This document shows positions 1 to 13,200 of a DNA stretch of 64,000 nt, in pieces. This DNA comes from Pratylenchus scribneri (Eukaryota; Nematoda; Chromadorea; Rhabditida; Pratylenchidae). Position 1 is the first letter of the stretch; each line of letters opens with the position of its first letter. The translations under genes were made by a program, and so were the position numbers. Below the pieces are notes generated by a model. It saw only the letters and a list, made by a program, of their open reading frames with translations, ran no database searches and had not been told where the DNA came from. Where the stretch lies: positions 558,001 to 622,000 of the forward strand of contig JAQSEB010000013.1 of assembly GCA_030063045.1 (NCBI GenBank), given 5' to 3'.

Positions 1-160
1 TCCCACTTTATCCATCTTAATCCCCCTATATCCGGATATATCCCGCGCACCCTCCGGGCCTCTTTTACCCTTCTCTGACCTTCCAGTGGCCTTCCGGGCC
101 ATTTCCCTTCCATTTCGGTGCTTAATCCTCCTATATCCATTATTTAAGTTATTATCCATT
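1..160. other. G+C-richer tract, no gene seen
   Basis: The first 160 bases are richer in C and G than the following 20 kb and contain runs such as 'ccgggcc' and the palindrome 'tatccggata'. No open frame of useful length or repeat unit is visible. It may be the edge of a mobile element that starts outside the window; this is a guess. Confidence 0.3.
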
Positions 161-164
161 TAAT

Positions 165-358
165 CCAGTTTTGGCTAGCCAAAACCAGTTTTGGCTAGCC
201 AAAACCAGTTTTGCCCGGCCAAAACCAGTTTTGGCTAGCCAAAACCAGTTTTGCCCGGCCAAAACCAGTTTTGGCTAGCCAAAACCAGTTTTGGCCGATT
301 TTCAGCCAAAACCAGTTTTGGCCGGCCAAAACCAGTTTTGGCCGATTTCCACTTTTGG
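165..358. repeat. 20-bp palindromic minisatellite
   Basis: About nine tandem copies of a 20-bp unit, consensus 'ccagttttggctagccaaaa'. The core 'ttttggctagccaaaa' is a perfect 16-bp palindrome; variants replace the centre with 'gcccggcc' or 'ggccggcc'. The 3' part contains longer, diverged units ('ccgatttt', 'ccgatttcc'). Because each unit is its own inverted repeat, the array could form a series of small cruciforms. An open frame across it (211-504) simply translates the repeat. Confidence 0.85.
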
Positions 359-3300
359 CCGTAACATATATATCTTTTCAAGTCATTATTATATTACTTT
401 ATTATTTCTTTAAAAATTTTATCTCTATGTTAATAATTCTACAATTGCTCACGAAACTTTTGAAAGTAAAATTTCTTATGTCAAGGATATATATTCGTTC
501 ATAAGATCTGATTATAAATTATTTTTTTTATTATATTTGATAATTTTAATGAATTGGATAGATTTTTTAAATTTAATATATGTTATTATTGTATAAATAT
601 TTGAATTAATTTTTTTTGATAATTTCTTTTTATTTTTAACACTTTCCTAATTGTTTTCAATAAAATTTTGAATTGGTTTTAAAGTTTTAGTATATTTCTG
701 TAAAATAATTATAATTTTTATTACCTCTAATAATTACTCAATTTTTGAAAAATTATATAATTATTTTCAATATTTATGAAAATATAGTAAAATTAATAAT
801 AATTATTTTTAAATTTCTTTATAATATTTTAAATAAATGAAAATCTTAAAATTGCCATATTTTTTCATTCCATTCTATTCCATTCTTCATGGTTTTGTAT
901 TTTGCATGGGATACTAATAATATTTATTGTACATTTTTATAGAAAACTTTGCAAAATTCTTCCTTTTACTTTAATTTTATTTCTTATTTCTAATAATTTC
1001 TATTAGAAAAATTATTCGATATAATTCCTAGAATATATTTTAAAAAATTGGCCATTTTTCCATCTAATTCAGTAAAATAATAGATTTATTTTAATGTATG
1101 AAATTTATTGAAAAATTATCGTTTTCTGGAGTCTATCTTTACTTAATGGCAAATTCAAGACATAAATTAAATTTTATATGCATCTATAAAAATAATTTTG
1201 AAAAATAATTTTATTTTAGAAAGGCCAAGTATTTAGATCAATAAGAAAAATGAGAATCCTTTTATAATTCTCCAAAAATGATAGCTGATTTATACGAATA
1301 GTGGTAATTTCATTTTTCACTTTTTATTTTCTAAATCTTTTGAAACTGTTCTTTTTATTTCTATTCAAAATATATTATAGTATTTTCCAATTCAATTTAA
1401 AATATATATTTTGCTATAAAAATTTTAATAATTAAAATATTTATGAATTAATTTTATATTGTTTTTTTTTTATCTGTATTTTTATTTATGTTAAATTTTA
1501 AACAATCCATTTCTTCCCTAATTTCTGCTCTTAATTCTTTTTTCTGTCTTCACTTAATAACTTCTAGATTAATAAGGTAAATTCCTTTTTATTTTCTTTC
1601 TTTCTTTCCATCAAATTTTTCTCTTCCTTCACCAGTCATCACTCGTCATCATCGGTTGGCAAATCAATCTCATTGTTGGATTTATTTATAGTAAAATGAA
1701 TTTAAATTTCCAAAAATTATAATCAACTGCACGCATTTGGCACAATCATCCGCTCTCATTATAGCTTGGCTAATCAATCTTTCGCCAAGTCGCCTTTAAT
1801 TTTATTATTCGGCATTATTTTTATAAATTTATTATTTTATCAATAGTGAAATTTTAATTATTTTTTTATCATTTAAATATTTTTATTTATTTTTTAAAAT
1901 TTTATTTAAATTTGATTTTTTTCTTTTTATAATTTTTTAATAAATTTTTTTTCAAATCCTTTTAATTTAATTTAGTATATTAGGTTGAGAGCTTTTTGAC
2001 TTTTTATTTCTTCTGTAGACGGAAATCTTTTAGCTTTATCAAATTAAAAGATTTCGAGTAAATAAAAAATTTTTTATTTTATTTGTAATCGTAAAATATT
2101 AAAAAGTTTTATGTTTTTAAAAAAAATCAATTTTTATTAACAATATAAAAAGAATGTTTTGAAGATCAATAAATTATAATTTAATTATAAATAAAAATAT
2201 TCTCTTGTTAAATATGTTCTAAAATCAATTTTTATACTATCGATCACAAAATATTGAATTTAAAATGAATTTCTTAAAAATTTTAATTGCCTAACAAGAA
2301 TTTATTCAATAGATAATTTAATTATATTGTATAAAATCTTTTCTTTAATTTGTATTGATTTTAAAATTTTTATTATTATTATAAAAAAATATTTATAACA
2401 ATATTTTTATTTATTTATCATATAATTCAAAGTTCTATATAAAAATATATTATTCTATATTAAATATATGGATGTCTTTCTTTGAATTAAAAAAAATTTA
2501 TGTATTTATAACGGTCAATTTCTATATTAGCCTCAGCCAGCTAACCGCCATAATCATGCATGTCAATTCGAATCTCGCTAATTTCAGTTCCTTTTATATA
2601 ATTCAAAATTGAAATAAACAGCCTACTAGATCATTTTATATATTTATATAATTCATTTTTATTTAAGATTATATAGAATTCTTTATCAAATTTTCAAATT
2701 TCAATCAATTATAAAATAAATAGAAAGTTGATTTGCATTATTTATTCCATCATAAATGGTTAAAATGGCATCATCAGTTTTAAATTTGCTGATGTTTATT
2801 ATAATGATATTGTTTTTCACTGCCAACAGATGCTTACAATTCATTTGTCGACAATAAAATTAAAATACAATTCTATATACAAATGTTTCAGCCTAAAATA
2901 AATTTAAAATTTATATAATATCAATTTTTAATCAATTATATTTCAAATTATTCCAAAATACAATAAAATCTAAAGACTTTCAAATTTAAATATATTTTTA
3001 AAATCAAATATAAATTTTTATTTAAATCTTTATAAATTTTATTTTACTAATTTAGGCAAATTTTATTTTTTCGCTATTATTAGATCACTATCATTTTATT
3101 TGATTTTTTTCAAATCAATTTTATATTGATCTTATTTTTTTATTTTTTTATATTTAAATTAAAAAGTTTGAATTATTTATAAACATTAGTTAATTTTCTT
3201 TTTTATATCATGATTTTATTATTAATAATCTCTAATAAATTTTTTCTAGAATATAATATTTTTAAAATAATATACATATTATGTTTAAATTTTTTTAAAA

Positions 3301-3767
3301 TTAAGTTTACATATATTTTAATTTTTAAAAAAATTTTCTTCTTTTCCATAAATATTCTTATTATTTAATCATTTTTTCAATTTAAAAAAATTCAATTGAT
3401 TCTTATTAAATATATTTTGATTTTCTTTAGAGAAAATAAATTTAATATAACATAATCGTTTATAAATTTTGTTAATTATTCGATTTAATGGAGAATTATT
3501 TATAATCGGTTAGCAAATTTATAAAAATCGAAAAATTTAGGCATAAGCATCAATATGGTCCGGTGGTAATTCCATTTTATATCCATCCGACAAATCGGAA
3601 TATAACCTTAAAAATCTCTTTAGATTTAAATTATTTGATAATAGTATTTATTATAAATTGTAAAATTTATATAGTAAAAGATAATCAATAGATTATTTTA
3701 ATTAAAATTGTTTCAAAAGTATTCCATTTTATTGTAAAATCATTAAAAATTTTGAAATAAAATAATT
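359..3767. other. A+T-rich stretch without a recognisable gene
   Basis: This stretch is almost entirely A/T runs with stops in all frames. Two short richer islands stand out: about 1630-1800, with a twice-repeated 'tggc(a/t)aatcaatct' motif, and about 2520-2610. Neither shows a coding frame. No gene is supported. Confidence 0.5.
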
Positions 3768-3770
3768 TTA

Positions 3771-4291
3771 AGCCTTGTTTCCATTCGTCGTCGTCGCTGG
3801 TCGCGTGGCTGGTTGTTGGTCGATGGTCGCTGGCCAAAGACTGTTTCAAAAGGAACACTATTTTCCATTCAAAGATTTGATTTCGTTGCTGGTCGCTGGT
3901 CGCTGGCTCCGTTGCTGGTCGCTGGCCTCGTCGCTGGTCGACTCGCTGGCCGGAGTGTTTCCATTGGTCAAACCAGCGACAAGCAACGAGGCCAGCAACG
4001 GCGCCAGCAACGAAACAAAAAATTTGAATCGTTGCTGGTCGCTGGTCGCTGGGCGAGTCGCTGGCAATGGTGTTTCCATTCGTAAAAAGTGGTCATCGCT
4101 GGGCCAGCAATGAGGCCAGCAACCAGCGACCAGCAACGATGAATGGAAAATAGCCAGCGACCAGCAACGAGGCCAACAACCAACGAGCGAGCCAGCGACC
4201 AGCAACCAGCGATGAATGGAAACACCAAAATCATCGCTGGTCGCTGGTTTCCTTTGCAGCGACCAGCGACGAGACGAATGGAAACAAGGCT
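3771..4291. mobile_element. G+C-rich foldback element with TTA target duplication
   Basis: A 521-bp island of high G+C in A+T-rich DNA. The ends are inverted repeats starting 'agccttgtttccattcgtc', and the right end is the complement 'gacgaatggaaacaaggct'. The element is flanked by TTA on both sides (3768-3770 and 4292-4294). A 3-bp TTA/TAA duplication is typical of PIF/Harbinger elements. The left half is rich in 'gctggtcgctggtcg' and the right half in its complement 'cgaccagcgaccagc', so the whole can fold back on itself. Internal copies of 'tttccattcg' suggest nested or repeatedly rearranged units. It has no transposase, so it would be non-autonomous. The open frames here (3775-4361) are repeat translations. 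Confidence 0.75.
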
Positions 4292-4294
4292 TTA

Positions 4295-7200
4295 TATGTA
4301 TAATAGTAATTTTTATAAAAAAATTTTCATATTATATCTTCATTTTGCTCATTATTTTTAAATAAAAAAGCAATATTTATAAGTTGATGAAAGAATTTTG
4401 AATTTTTATCTTTATTTAAATATCATTATCTTAATTGAATTATGAATTTTTATAAATTTTATTTGATTCAACATAAATTTAAATTAATTTTTTAAATCAT
4501 TTAGTCTTTAAAATTAATACATTTTTTTTTAAAAAAAAAAGAAAAGAAATTCATTTTTAAAACCGTATAAATTTTTGATAATGTTTCTCATTCATTTATT
4601 TTTTCAGTTCAATTTTAAGTTCTACAGTGGAATATTAAGGAGGAAAAACTTATGTTTCATCTTTCAGATTTTCTCGTACTTTTAAAGTAATTTTCTAGGG
4701 CTGACATCCAGAAAATTTTAATGTGAACTTTTTGCTCTCAATTTATTTTTTTTTAATACATAATATTATTCATAAATAATACATAAATTTATATTGTATT
4801 TCTGGGTTGACTTTTTATTTAATTATTTCTAATTAGAAAATCGAAATTATTTTAAAAATTTTATTTGATTTTTAATTTAAATATTTATGTTATTAATCTT
4901 CCTTTTTAAGTAAAGCAATTAAATTTACTATTTTACTATAAATGAATTTAAGATGAATGAAATAAATTATCACTTATATTCAAAGTCATTTATTCCAGTT
5001 TTTTGGTCAAATATCTCTAGGTGACTTCAATTTAGCAAAATTCAAAAGCCAGTATTTCTTTAGAAAATCTGATTTTTAATTTTTCATAATATAGAAAACA
5101 ATTCTAAAATTTTAATTAAAATTTTATCACGAATAATCTTTAAAATTCATCAATTTATTTTTTCATTTATTAATATTATGCTCTATTGATTATTAGAATT
5201 AAATCAATTTTAATACAAATTAGTTTTGAGGAAAATGGCTATTTTATTATTTTTTATAAGATTTTTTGATTTCATTTATTACGTTTATTTTATTTTACCT
5301 ATAAAATTTAATAATTCAATATATTTAATAAATCTGATTCTTAAGAAAAATAAACATATTAAATAAAAAATAATTATTTTCTATTTTTATAAAATCTCTT
5401 GATAAATAATTCGATTTATTGTATGAGGAATAAATTTCTAAATGTATTGCCACACCCAATCATTTGCACACATAATCAAATTTTATATTTCTGACACTAT
5501 TAAGTAAAGTCAGACAATCAATTTAATAATTTTTGATTGAACTTTTTATATAAATAAAATTTTATTTCAACAATATATAATTTAGCATTTTTATAAATCT
5601 TATATTAAATTTAAAATTTAATATTAATTTTATTTTACTGAAATTTTTGATAAAAAATTTTAAAATTCATGACTTCTCTTCTTTGCTGTCAGATGATTAC
5701 TGGTATAGAAAAAATTTTTCATTTCTTATTCAAAATTTATATAAATTGTTGTTAATAAAAAAATGTACAATTTTAAAATCACAGCTTTTCTTTTTTGTTA
5801 AGCCTTTTATTATACTATGCTAAATTTTACAAATTAACTAATACATTTTATTCTTTAAAAATTAATTCAATTTATTGATTTTCGATAGAAATTTTTATAT
5901 CTAGCAAATTTTAGCATTAAATTTTGATTAAAATTAGTTTTGTTCTTCATAATTCATTTGCCAAAATTTCGTCTCAGTTAATTAAATATTCAAAAAATTG
6001 TTAGGCATATGGAAAAATTTTATAATTAAATTAAATTTTTAATTTTGATGCAATAATTTTTAGTCATAAAGCCTTAATGAAATTCGCATTCCTAAGTGAA
6101 TTTGATGAATTTTTGAAATCAGCTGAAATTTATAAATTTTAAATTTAAAATCTAAAATGTGTGGTAAATATGTCAATTATACAGGCCAATTCTTTTATAA
6201 TTCAGTTCTTTCAAATTCCAAACGCATAATTTTAAAATTTTTAACAGAGAAAAGGATATTAAAAATTTTTTCCAAATATTTATAATTATTATAAAAATTA
6301 TATATTTAAATTTTTATCAATTATGAATATTTTCTATTTATATTTAATTAATTTATTTTTTTTTAATTTACTCTAAAAATAATAGAGAAATTTATATTTC
6401 AAGATAATTTTATAAGTACATGTCAATCTTGGATATAGTTTAATTTTTATTTAGTGAATTTTTAAATATAATAATCATTATCAAATGATATTGTCAGAGA
6501 CACTAATTTTGGTCTTGCAGAAACATTTAAGTTTGTAATAATTTAGATAATAAATAAAAATTTTAGACTTCTATTTTATTGTTTCATTAGTACTTTTATC
6601 ATAATTTAGCGAATCATATACTGTAATCTCTGAATTATTATAATCATGAGGGATAAAACTTGATAAAATGAATTATTTTATTAGATTAAGATTCTTTTAA
6701 ATTTATTTCAAAATATAATTATTATTCATCATTTTAATTCTATAAATATTCTTATAAAAATTTTATTTTTTCTTTTGATTATTATAGAAAATATATATAA
6801 ATTTATATTTAAAATAAGCTCCTTCATCGCTGAGATAAATTAGTTCATTTCAATTAGTTTGGCAAAATACAATGAAATTTTTTGATATTTAAAGTCAGTT
6901 CCTCACTATTTTCATTACATTTATGCTTTCAAATTCATTATATCCTCAAAATTTATTCCTTTCAATTAAAAAATGATACATCATTTTTTTTATATTTATT
7001 CAAATTTCAGCACCATTATCAAATTTTAATTTTGAAATTTATAAATATTCAATTTTTATGAAAATTTATAAAAAATAATTAATTTTTTATTTTTAAAACT
7101 ATATAATATTACAATCGATTTAATTTTTTTTATTTAAATTTTTGTTAACCAAAGATGTATTGACAATCTGTTTTTTTATTTGAATATTTTATATGTTTAA

Positions 7201-10200
7201 TTTATTATTCGTAGATTTAATTATAATATTATAATTTAAAAATGATATATTCTTATATAAGTTTACTAGTATTAGATGTAAATTAAATATTTCATTTGGC
7301 AATAGAAGGTACTGCCATAATAATTATAAAGCTTCATTCATTAAAATAAACAGAAATTATTTGAAATTATTTAAATAATTAGGTTTCTTCAAAATTAATA
7401 TTTTTATATTTCTCAATGAAAAAAATAATAAATATTTGAAGTAAAATTTTACAATTTGATTTTTTAAGTTCATATTATGAATTTTCTTTTCTAAAATAAT
7501 TTATTTTTTGATTTGTACCATTTTTTAAAATCATATTTGATTTTTATTTTCTATTTTGATTATAAATTTTTATGATCTATATTAAATTAGAAAAATGCAT
7601 TCTACATATTTGTTTATTTTAAAATTTTTAATAGGAAAACTTTAAAATTAGCTTTACTGTTTATTATTTCATATCTTGATATCGATTTATTGAATAATTT
7701 ATTTTTCACGATCTTTAAAAAACGATTTGCATACTAGAATGTATACTTTCTAATAATAACTCGAATTGAACTATTCATACAAATTAATTTAACAAAAAAT
7801 ATAATAAAATTCAATGATATTTAGGATCAGAATTTTTTTAATATCTCCAACACGATCTTCCAAATTGGACGCATTCCATAACGCCTGCCGAAGTTTCATG
7901 TGAATTATTTTTGCATTCTTGATAATTAATATGACGATTAATCCAAAATAATTTTTCAATTTTATTAAATTATTATTTTCCAAATTATATTTTATTTCTT
8001 CTATTGAATTATCATATTTCTTTCGTTGTTGAATTTATCCAAGGTTTTTATTATAAATATTTTATTTATATAATTTGTAAAAAATAATTCATTTAGAAAT
8101 ATAATAATAATATTATTAAAATTTATAAGATGAAATTTTTGAAATTTAATAAGTTCATATTTTTATTTTTTTTATTTTCAATAAAAATTAATTGAAATTC
8201 AATATTGCATTATTTGAATTTGCATATCATTTACTTTCAAGGTATTCATATCCCTCGAAAAAGATCATTTCTTTATTTTTGTGGTTTCTCCAAATCTTAA
8301 ATATTATTTAATGAAAAATAATTTGAATTTCTATATTCATTTTTATTATAATTTACTTAAATTTATTTTTATTATTGCTTTAAAAATGGGTTCTTAAAAA
8401 TATATTTTTAATTTTATCAAATCAATTAAATTCGGATAATATTTTTTCATAAAAATTAATTATTATATACGGTGATGGTCATTAGTTGAATGTTCTCTAC
8501 TCGATGGATTCAATGGGAACGGCCATCAAATTTCTCTCAAAACAATAGAAACGTCGATATTTATACCATTATTTAGATGATTAGTATTTTTATAATAAAA
8601 TAAATAAACATTAACAAATGCCTTTTTAGTTTGTTATAAGCATTTTCAAAGAAAAATTTATTTCTGCGCAAATCTTCAGCATTTATTTGGAAGTTGTTTA
8701 TGCCTAAACAAAATGGTTTTAATCAATGCAATCGTAAAATTTCTTGCAGAATTTATTTAAATATCGATTTAAATTTTTATATATATTTATTTAATTTATT
8801 AAATTTATTTTTATTTAATTCAAATGATCATTTTCTTAACTTGTATTATAGGTAAAAAACGGTTTAAAGACTCTACTATTTTAAATTTGGGTTCGATGTT
8901 CCGATAATTCTTAATCAATTATTATAAAATATATATTATTTTTTCTTCATTTAAAATTTTTAATAAATGATATTATATCTTTAAATTAAAACATTTTTTC
9001 AATAATATTAATCATTAAACTTTTTTTCAGATAAAATAGTGCTCATTTTTATTCTATTCAAATATTTTAAGAATTAATAAATACTAAAGGAATATCAATT
9101 TTTAATGAATATTTTTTTAATATTTATTGTATTTCAAATTGGCTATTATATATTAAATTTTAATTTTTGCATTCTCGCTTATCTTTTACAGACTTTTTTT
9201 ATCACTATTTTTAATTTTTCATTATATGTTACATTTTGTACTAATGTTATTTTTTAGCAATCACTTTTTTAAAAAATATTAATTAACATTACAATAAATT
9301 TTATTAAAAAAATAGAAATTCAATAATTTACATGTCCATGAAAATACTAAGATTAATTGCAATCGGATCTCCCGCAATATATTATTTGCAAACATGGGTA
9401 TAAAATATTTTTAACGACCAATGAAGCAAGACGATTCTAAGAATAACTTTCCTTCGTCTTGCCAGAAAACATCGGCTTCAAAATTAAATGGATGGACATA
9501 TATTTTTAAAAAAAAAATCATCAAGATATATTATAATAAATTTATTTTAAAAAGTCAGATTTTTATAATGATGAGTAAAATAAAAAATGTTGTCGTTATT
9601 TTACGGATTTCCATTGATGGATAGCATATATTTAATAGTTTTTGAACCTTTTGGATAGTGGTTCATGATTTTGTTATGAAATATTATATTACATTCTTAT
9701 TTAGTTATTTTTATATTCTATTAATATTTATAAGAAATATTTTTGTTGTTACATTACGTTATCATAAATGATACTGATCAAGTAAAATATTTATATGTTT
9801 TTAAATAATTTATTTTTCGAATTTTATAATATTTAATTCATATGTAAATTAATATAACCAGCTAGTATCCATTGCATTTTAAACCCTTCTAGGCAGATTT
9901 AGAAAACTTCGAACCTTTCTGGGCAGATTGTTCAATCTCAGCTGCACTAAAAATGGTAGTGAATAGTTTTTTAAAAAACTTTATTAATACTTTTGAGAAT
10001 CTGGTGTGTTGCATATTTTATCTCTTCCGTATGGGATTTTTGGATTTGAATTTTTTTGATCAAATATTCCATTCTGAAATAATGGTAATACAAATGATTC
10101 AAATTTTTTAAATTTTTAATTTCAATAATTTTATCAAAATATAATTATTTAAATTGAATTTTTGAATAAACTTTTTAGTTAAGTTATTTTAAAAATAAAT

Positions 10201-13200
10201 TTTAATTTTATTGAAAAATTTATGATATACTTTTTTTTGTTTCATCTATTTATATTATCATTATTATATTAATTAAAAATAATTAATTTTTTTCAATTAG
10301 GATAAAAATTTTTATACATTTCTTGGATTTTTTAAGAAATTTATATCATTTTCTTTTAATTTTTAAATAATTATAAAATTTTTTATATTTTAAATCAATT
10401 TTAACACCAAATTTGAAGATTGTTATTTATTAGAAAATGTAATTTCAACACTTTTGGGTGTTCGTGTTGGGAAACTTGGTTGAACATTCATCATTAGGAA
10501 TAATCAACAAGAAACAACAGAGTTGCAAGTAAATGATTCGTTTATTTTTTACCTGCTCAAAATTAATATTTTTAAATTCATTTACTATTTTAATCATCAA
10601 TATTTGAAAGAATAATCATTTTTATGAATTTATTGAGGTTGGAGTGGATGTAGATGAAAATAAATTTATTGCATCTTTATGAATAAAATCCATAATATCA
10701 TTATGAAAAGAAAACTTTGAGCATTTTTTTCTAGAGAATTTTACCAAATCAAAATAAATATTCACTTTTGCCTTCCAAAAGAAATTCAAGAATTTATTTT
10801 TGATCTTCTCTAAAAATGGGAGTATTCCAATACATTAATTTTTTTTGTCCTATGATAATCAATTTTTTATAATAATTCAATAAATATATTAATAATCAAA
10901 ATTTAATGATCAAAATTTTAACTTTTAATGAAAATATCTTTTGGATATTTTCAGTTTAATTTTTATTCTAGTAAAAAATTTGTTAATTTTTTTGATATAA
11001 TAATTTAAACTCGAAAATATAATTCCGGCGAACAAATTTAGTCAGCAGTTTCGACATAAATTGCGCGAAGAGGAAATTCGCATTTGAATGAGTTGATGGA
11101 AAAAGAATTAAATTAAGGAATATTATGGGGGGTAGATGGTTTTTTTTGATGTTGAAATTAATAAAATTTTTCCGTGAAAAGAATAAATAATTTTTTTGTA
11201 TATTTATATAGTCTTTTATTTGATTAATTATATTTTGCCTTAATAATATTTTTTATTATTTTTAATACGGCATATTTGTGGATTTAGTAAAGTATGCAGG
11301 TTCACCCTGTGAACAAATAATTCCTTACCGCCTGGAGATATCATGTGAATGTCAAGATTCTTCATTGAATATGTCTACTATTTCTGCCTCACAATATTCC
11401 ATAATATGAAACGCTTCATATTTTTTAAATATATAAAATTTATTTAGATAATTTTTAATTATATATTTTTATTTTCTCAGATTATTATTTTATGTATTTT
11501 AAAAATGCAAAATATCGCTTTTCTCTTTATTTAAATTCACTGATTAACAATTTTTAAACAATTGATGAAAATTTCATTTCAAATTATTTAATGATTCTTA
11601 ATTTTTGCTTGGATTTTTAATTATTATATTTAATTTTTTTATTTGAAATAATTTTTGTGATAAATAAATGAACTATTATGATAATTTGAATGTTTAAATA
11701 TCATCATTCTTTATTTACTAATTTGCAATTTCATCTTTGAAAATAATTAGAATTTTAATAATTATTCTATGAAAATTATCACTTGGGTTGGGTTAAAATA
11801 TTACTTTAAAAAATTACCCATTTTTTTTTCATTTAATAATTTAATAAAATTAATTAATATTTAATAGTAAATTATTTTATTAATTTTTAAATTCTTTAGT
11901 AAAATATCCCATTTTTATAAAGCTTCCAGAAAAGCATCATCCGTGTATTTTCTTTTGTAGTTTCCAATGCATACATCCTTTTTAAATCAGGAAAAAATGC
12001 AATTCCTAAAATATTACAAATTTTTACTGAAAATGATATTTTTAAAACGCTTTTCCTTAATGTTCATATATATTAAGCATTCATTGCTATTGTCAGACTT
12101 GTATTTTGTCGGTATATCAAAATTTCAATGAAAAAATAAATTATTTTTTAAAAAATCGGATATATTCCAAAATATTAATTTGCTTTTATTCATTAATAAT
12201 GATAAAATATAAATGGATTAAGTCTAAGCCATTAATTTTTTTCAATTCAATTTTCTTTATTAATTAATTTTTTGTAATAAAATAAATTTTATTTTTTTGG
12301 TACAATTAAGAAATTTCTGCCCTCTTATTAGATAGCTCTAAATTGATAATATGTCCTTATTAAGATTTATATATCCAAGATGTTTTTATGTGTATTTTCA
12401 AATTACTTTTTCTCTTTTCATAAAGGTATTATTTTTTTATGTTGTAGGTGGATTAGAAGGAGTAGCAGCATCAAAAAAATCCGCAGATTTTACCATACAA
12501 ATATAGAAAACAGAAAGAATTTTCTTGCTATTGGAAGCACTCAATAAGTGGCCATGAAAATATTAATTCATAATCATTATTTATTTGTTTTATCTATTTA
12601 ATATATTATTAATAATTATTTATACATACAATAATATTTTGTATTTTTAAAAAGATTATAAATATTAGTATAATAGAGCCAAATGATCTCAAAGGCCAAG
12701 TTAGGGAGCTTAGTTTCAAATTAATCTTCTATTATCCATAAAATTTAATAAAATAAAAGATTTTTTAAATATATCAATTTTTATTAATATTATATTTTGA
12801 TTTAAATATAAATTTTATTTTTAAAATATGTAAAACGATTAATAATTTTAAATTGGCATCAGAATTTTAATAAATAATATATATAATGCTGAATGAATTG
12901 TTAGAAAAATCCATTCATTTCTACGATTGAAATATAAATTATTTTAATTTTTTGTCTTCGTTTATGTGTTATTTTTGTACTTTATTAATATTCTAACAAG
13001 TATTTTAATAAATATTATTATAATGATAAAACTATTATTACATTTATATTTACATAAGTAACTTTACCTATATTTTTTTTATAAATTTTTAAAAATAATG
13101 ATAATGAATGATAGCAATTGAAAAAAATTTTTTTATATTTTAATTTATTATTTTATATTTATCATATTTAAATTAATTTTCAAATTTATGTTTTTCCTAA

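Noticed and set aside
3775..4361. Several overlapping open frames on both strands
   Set aside because: They translate the 'gctggtcg' repeat and its complement inside a palindromic element.
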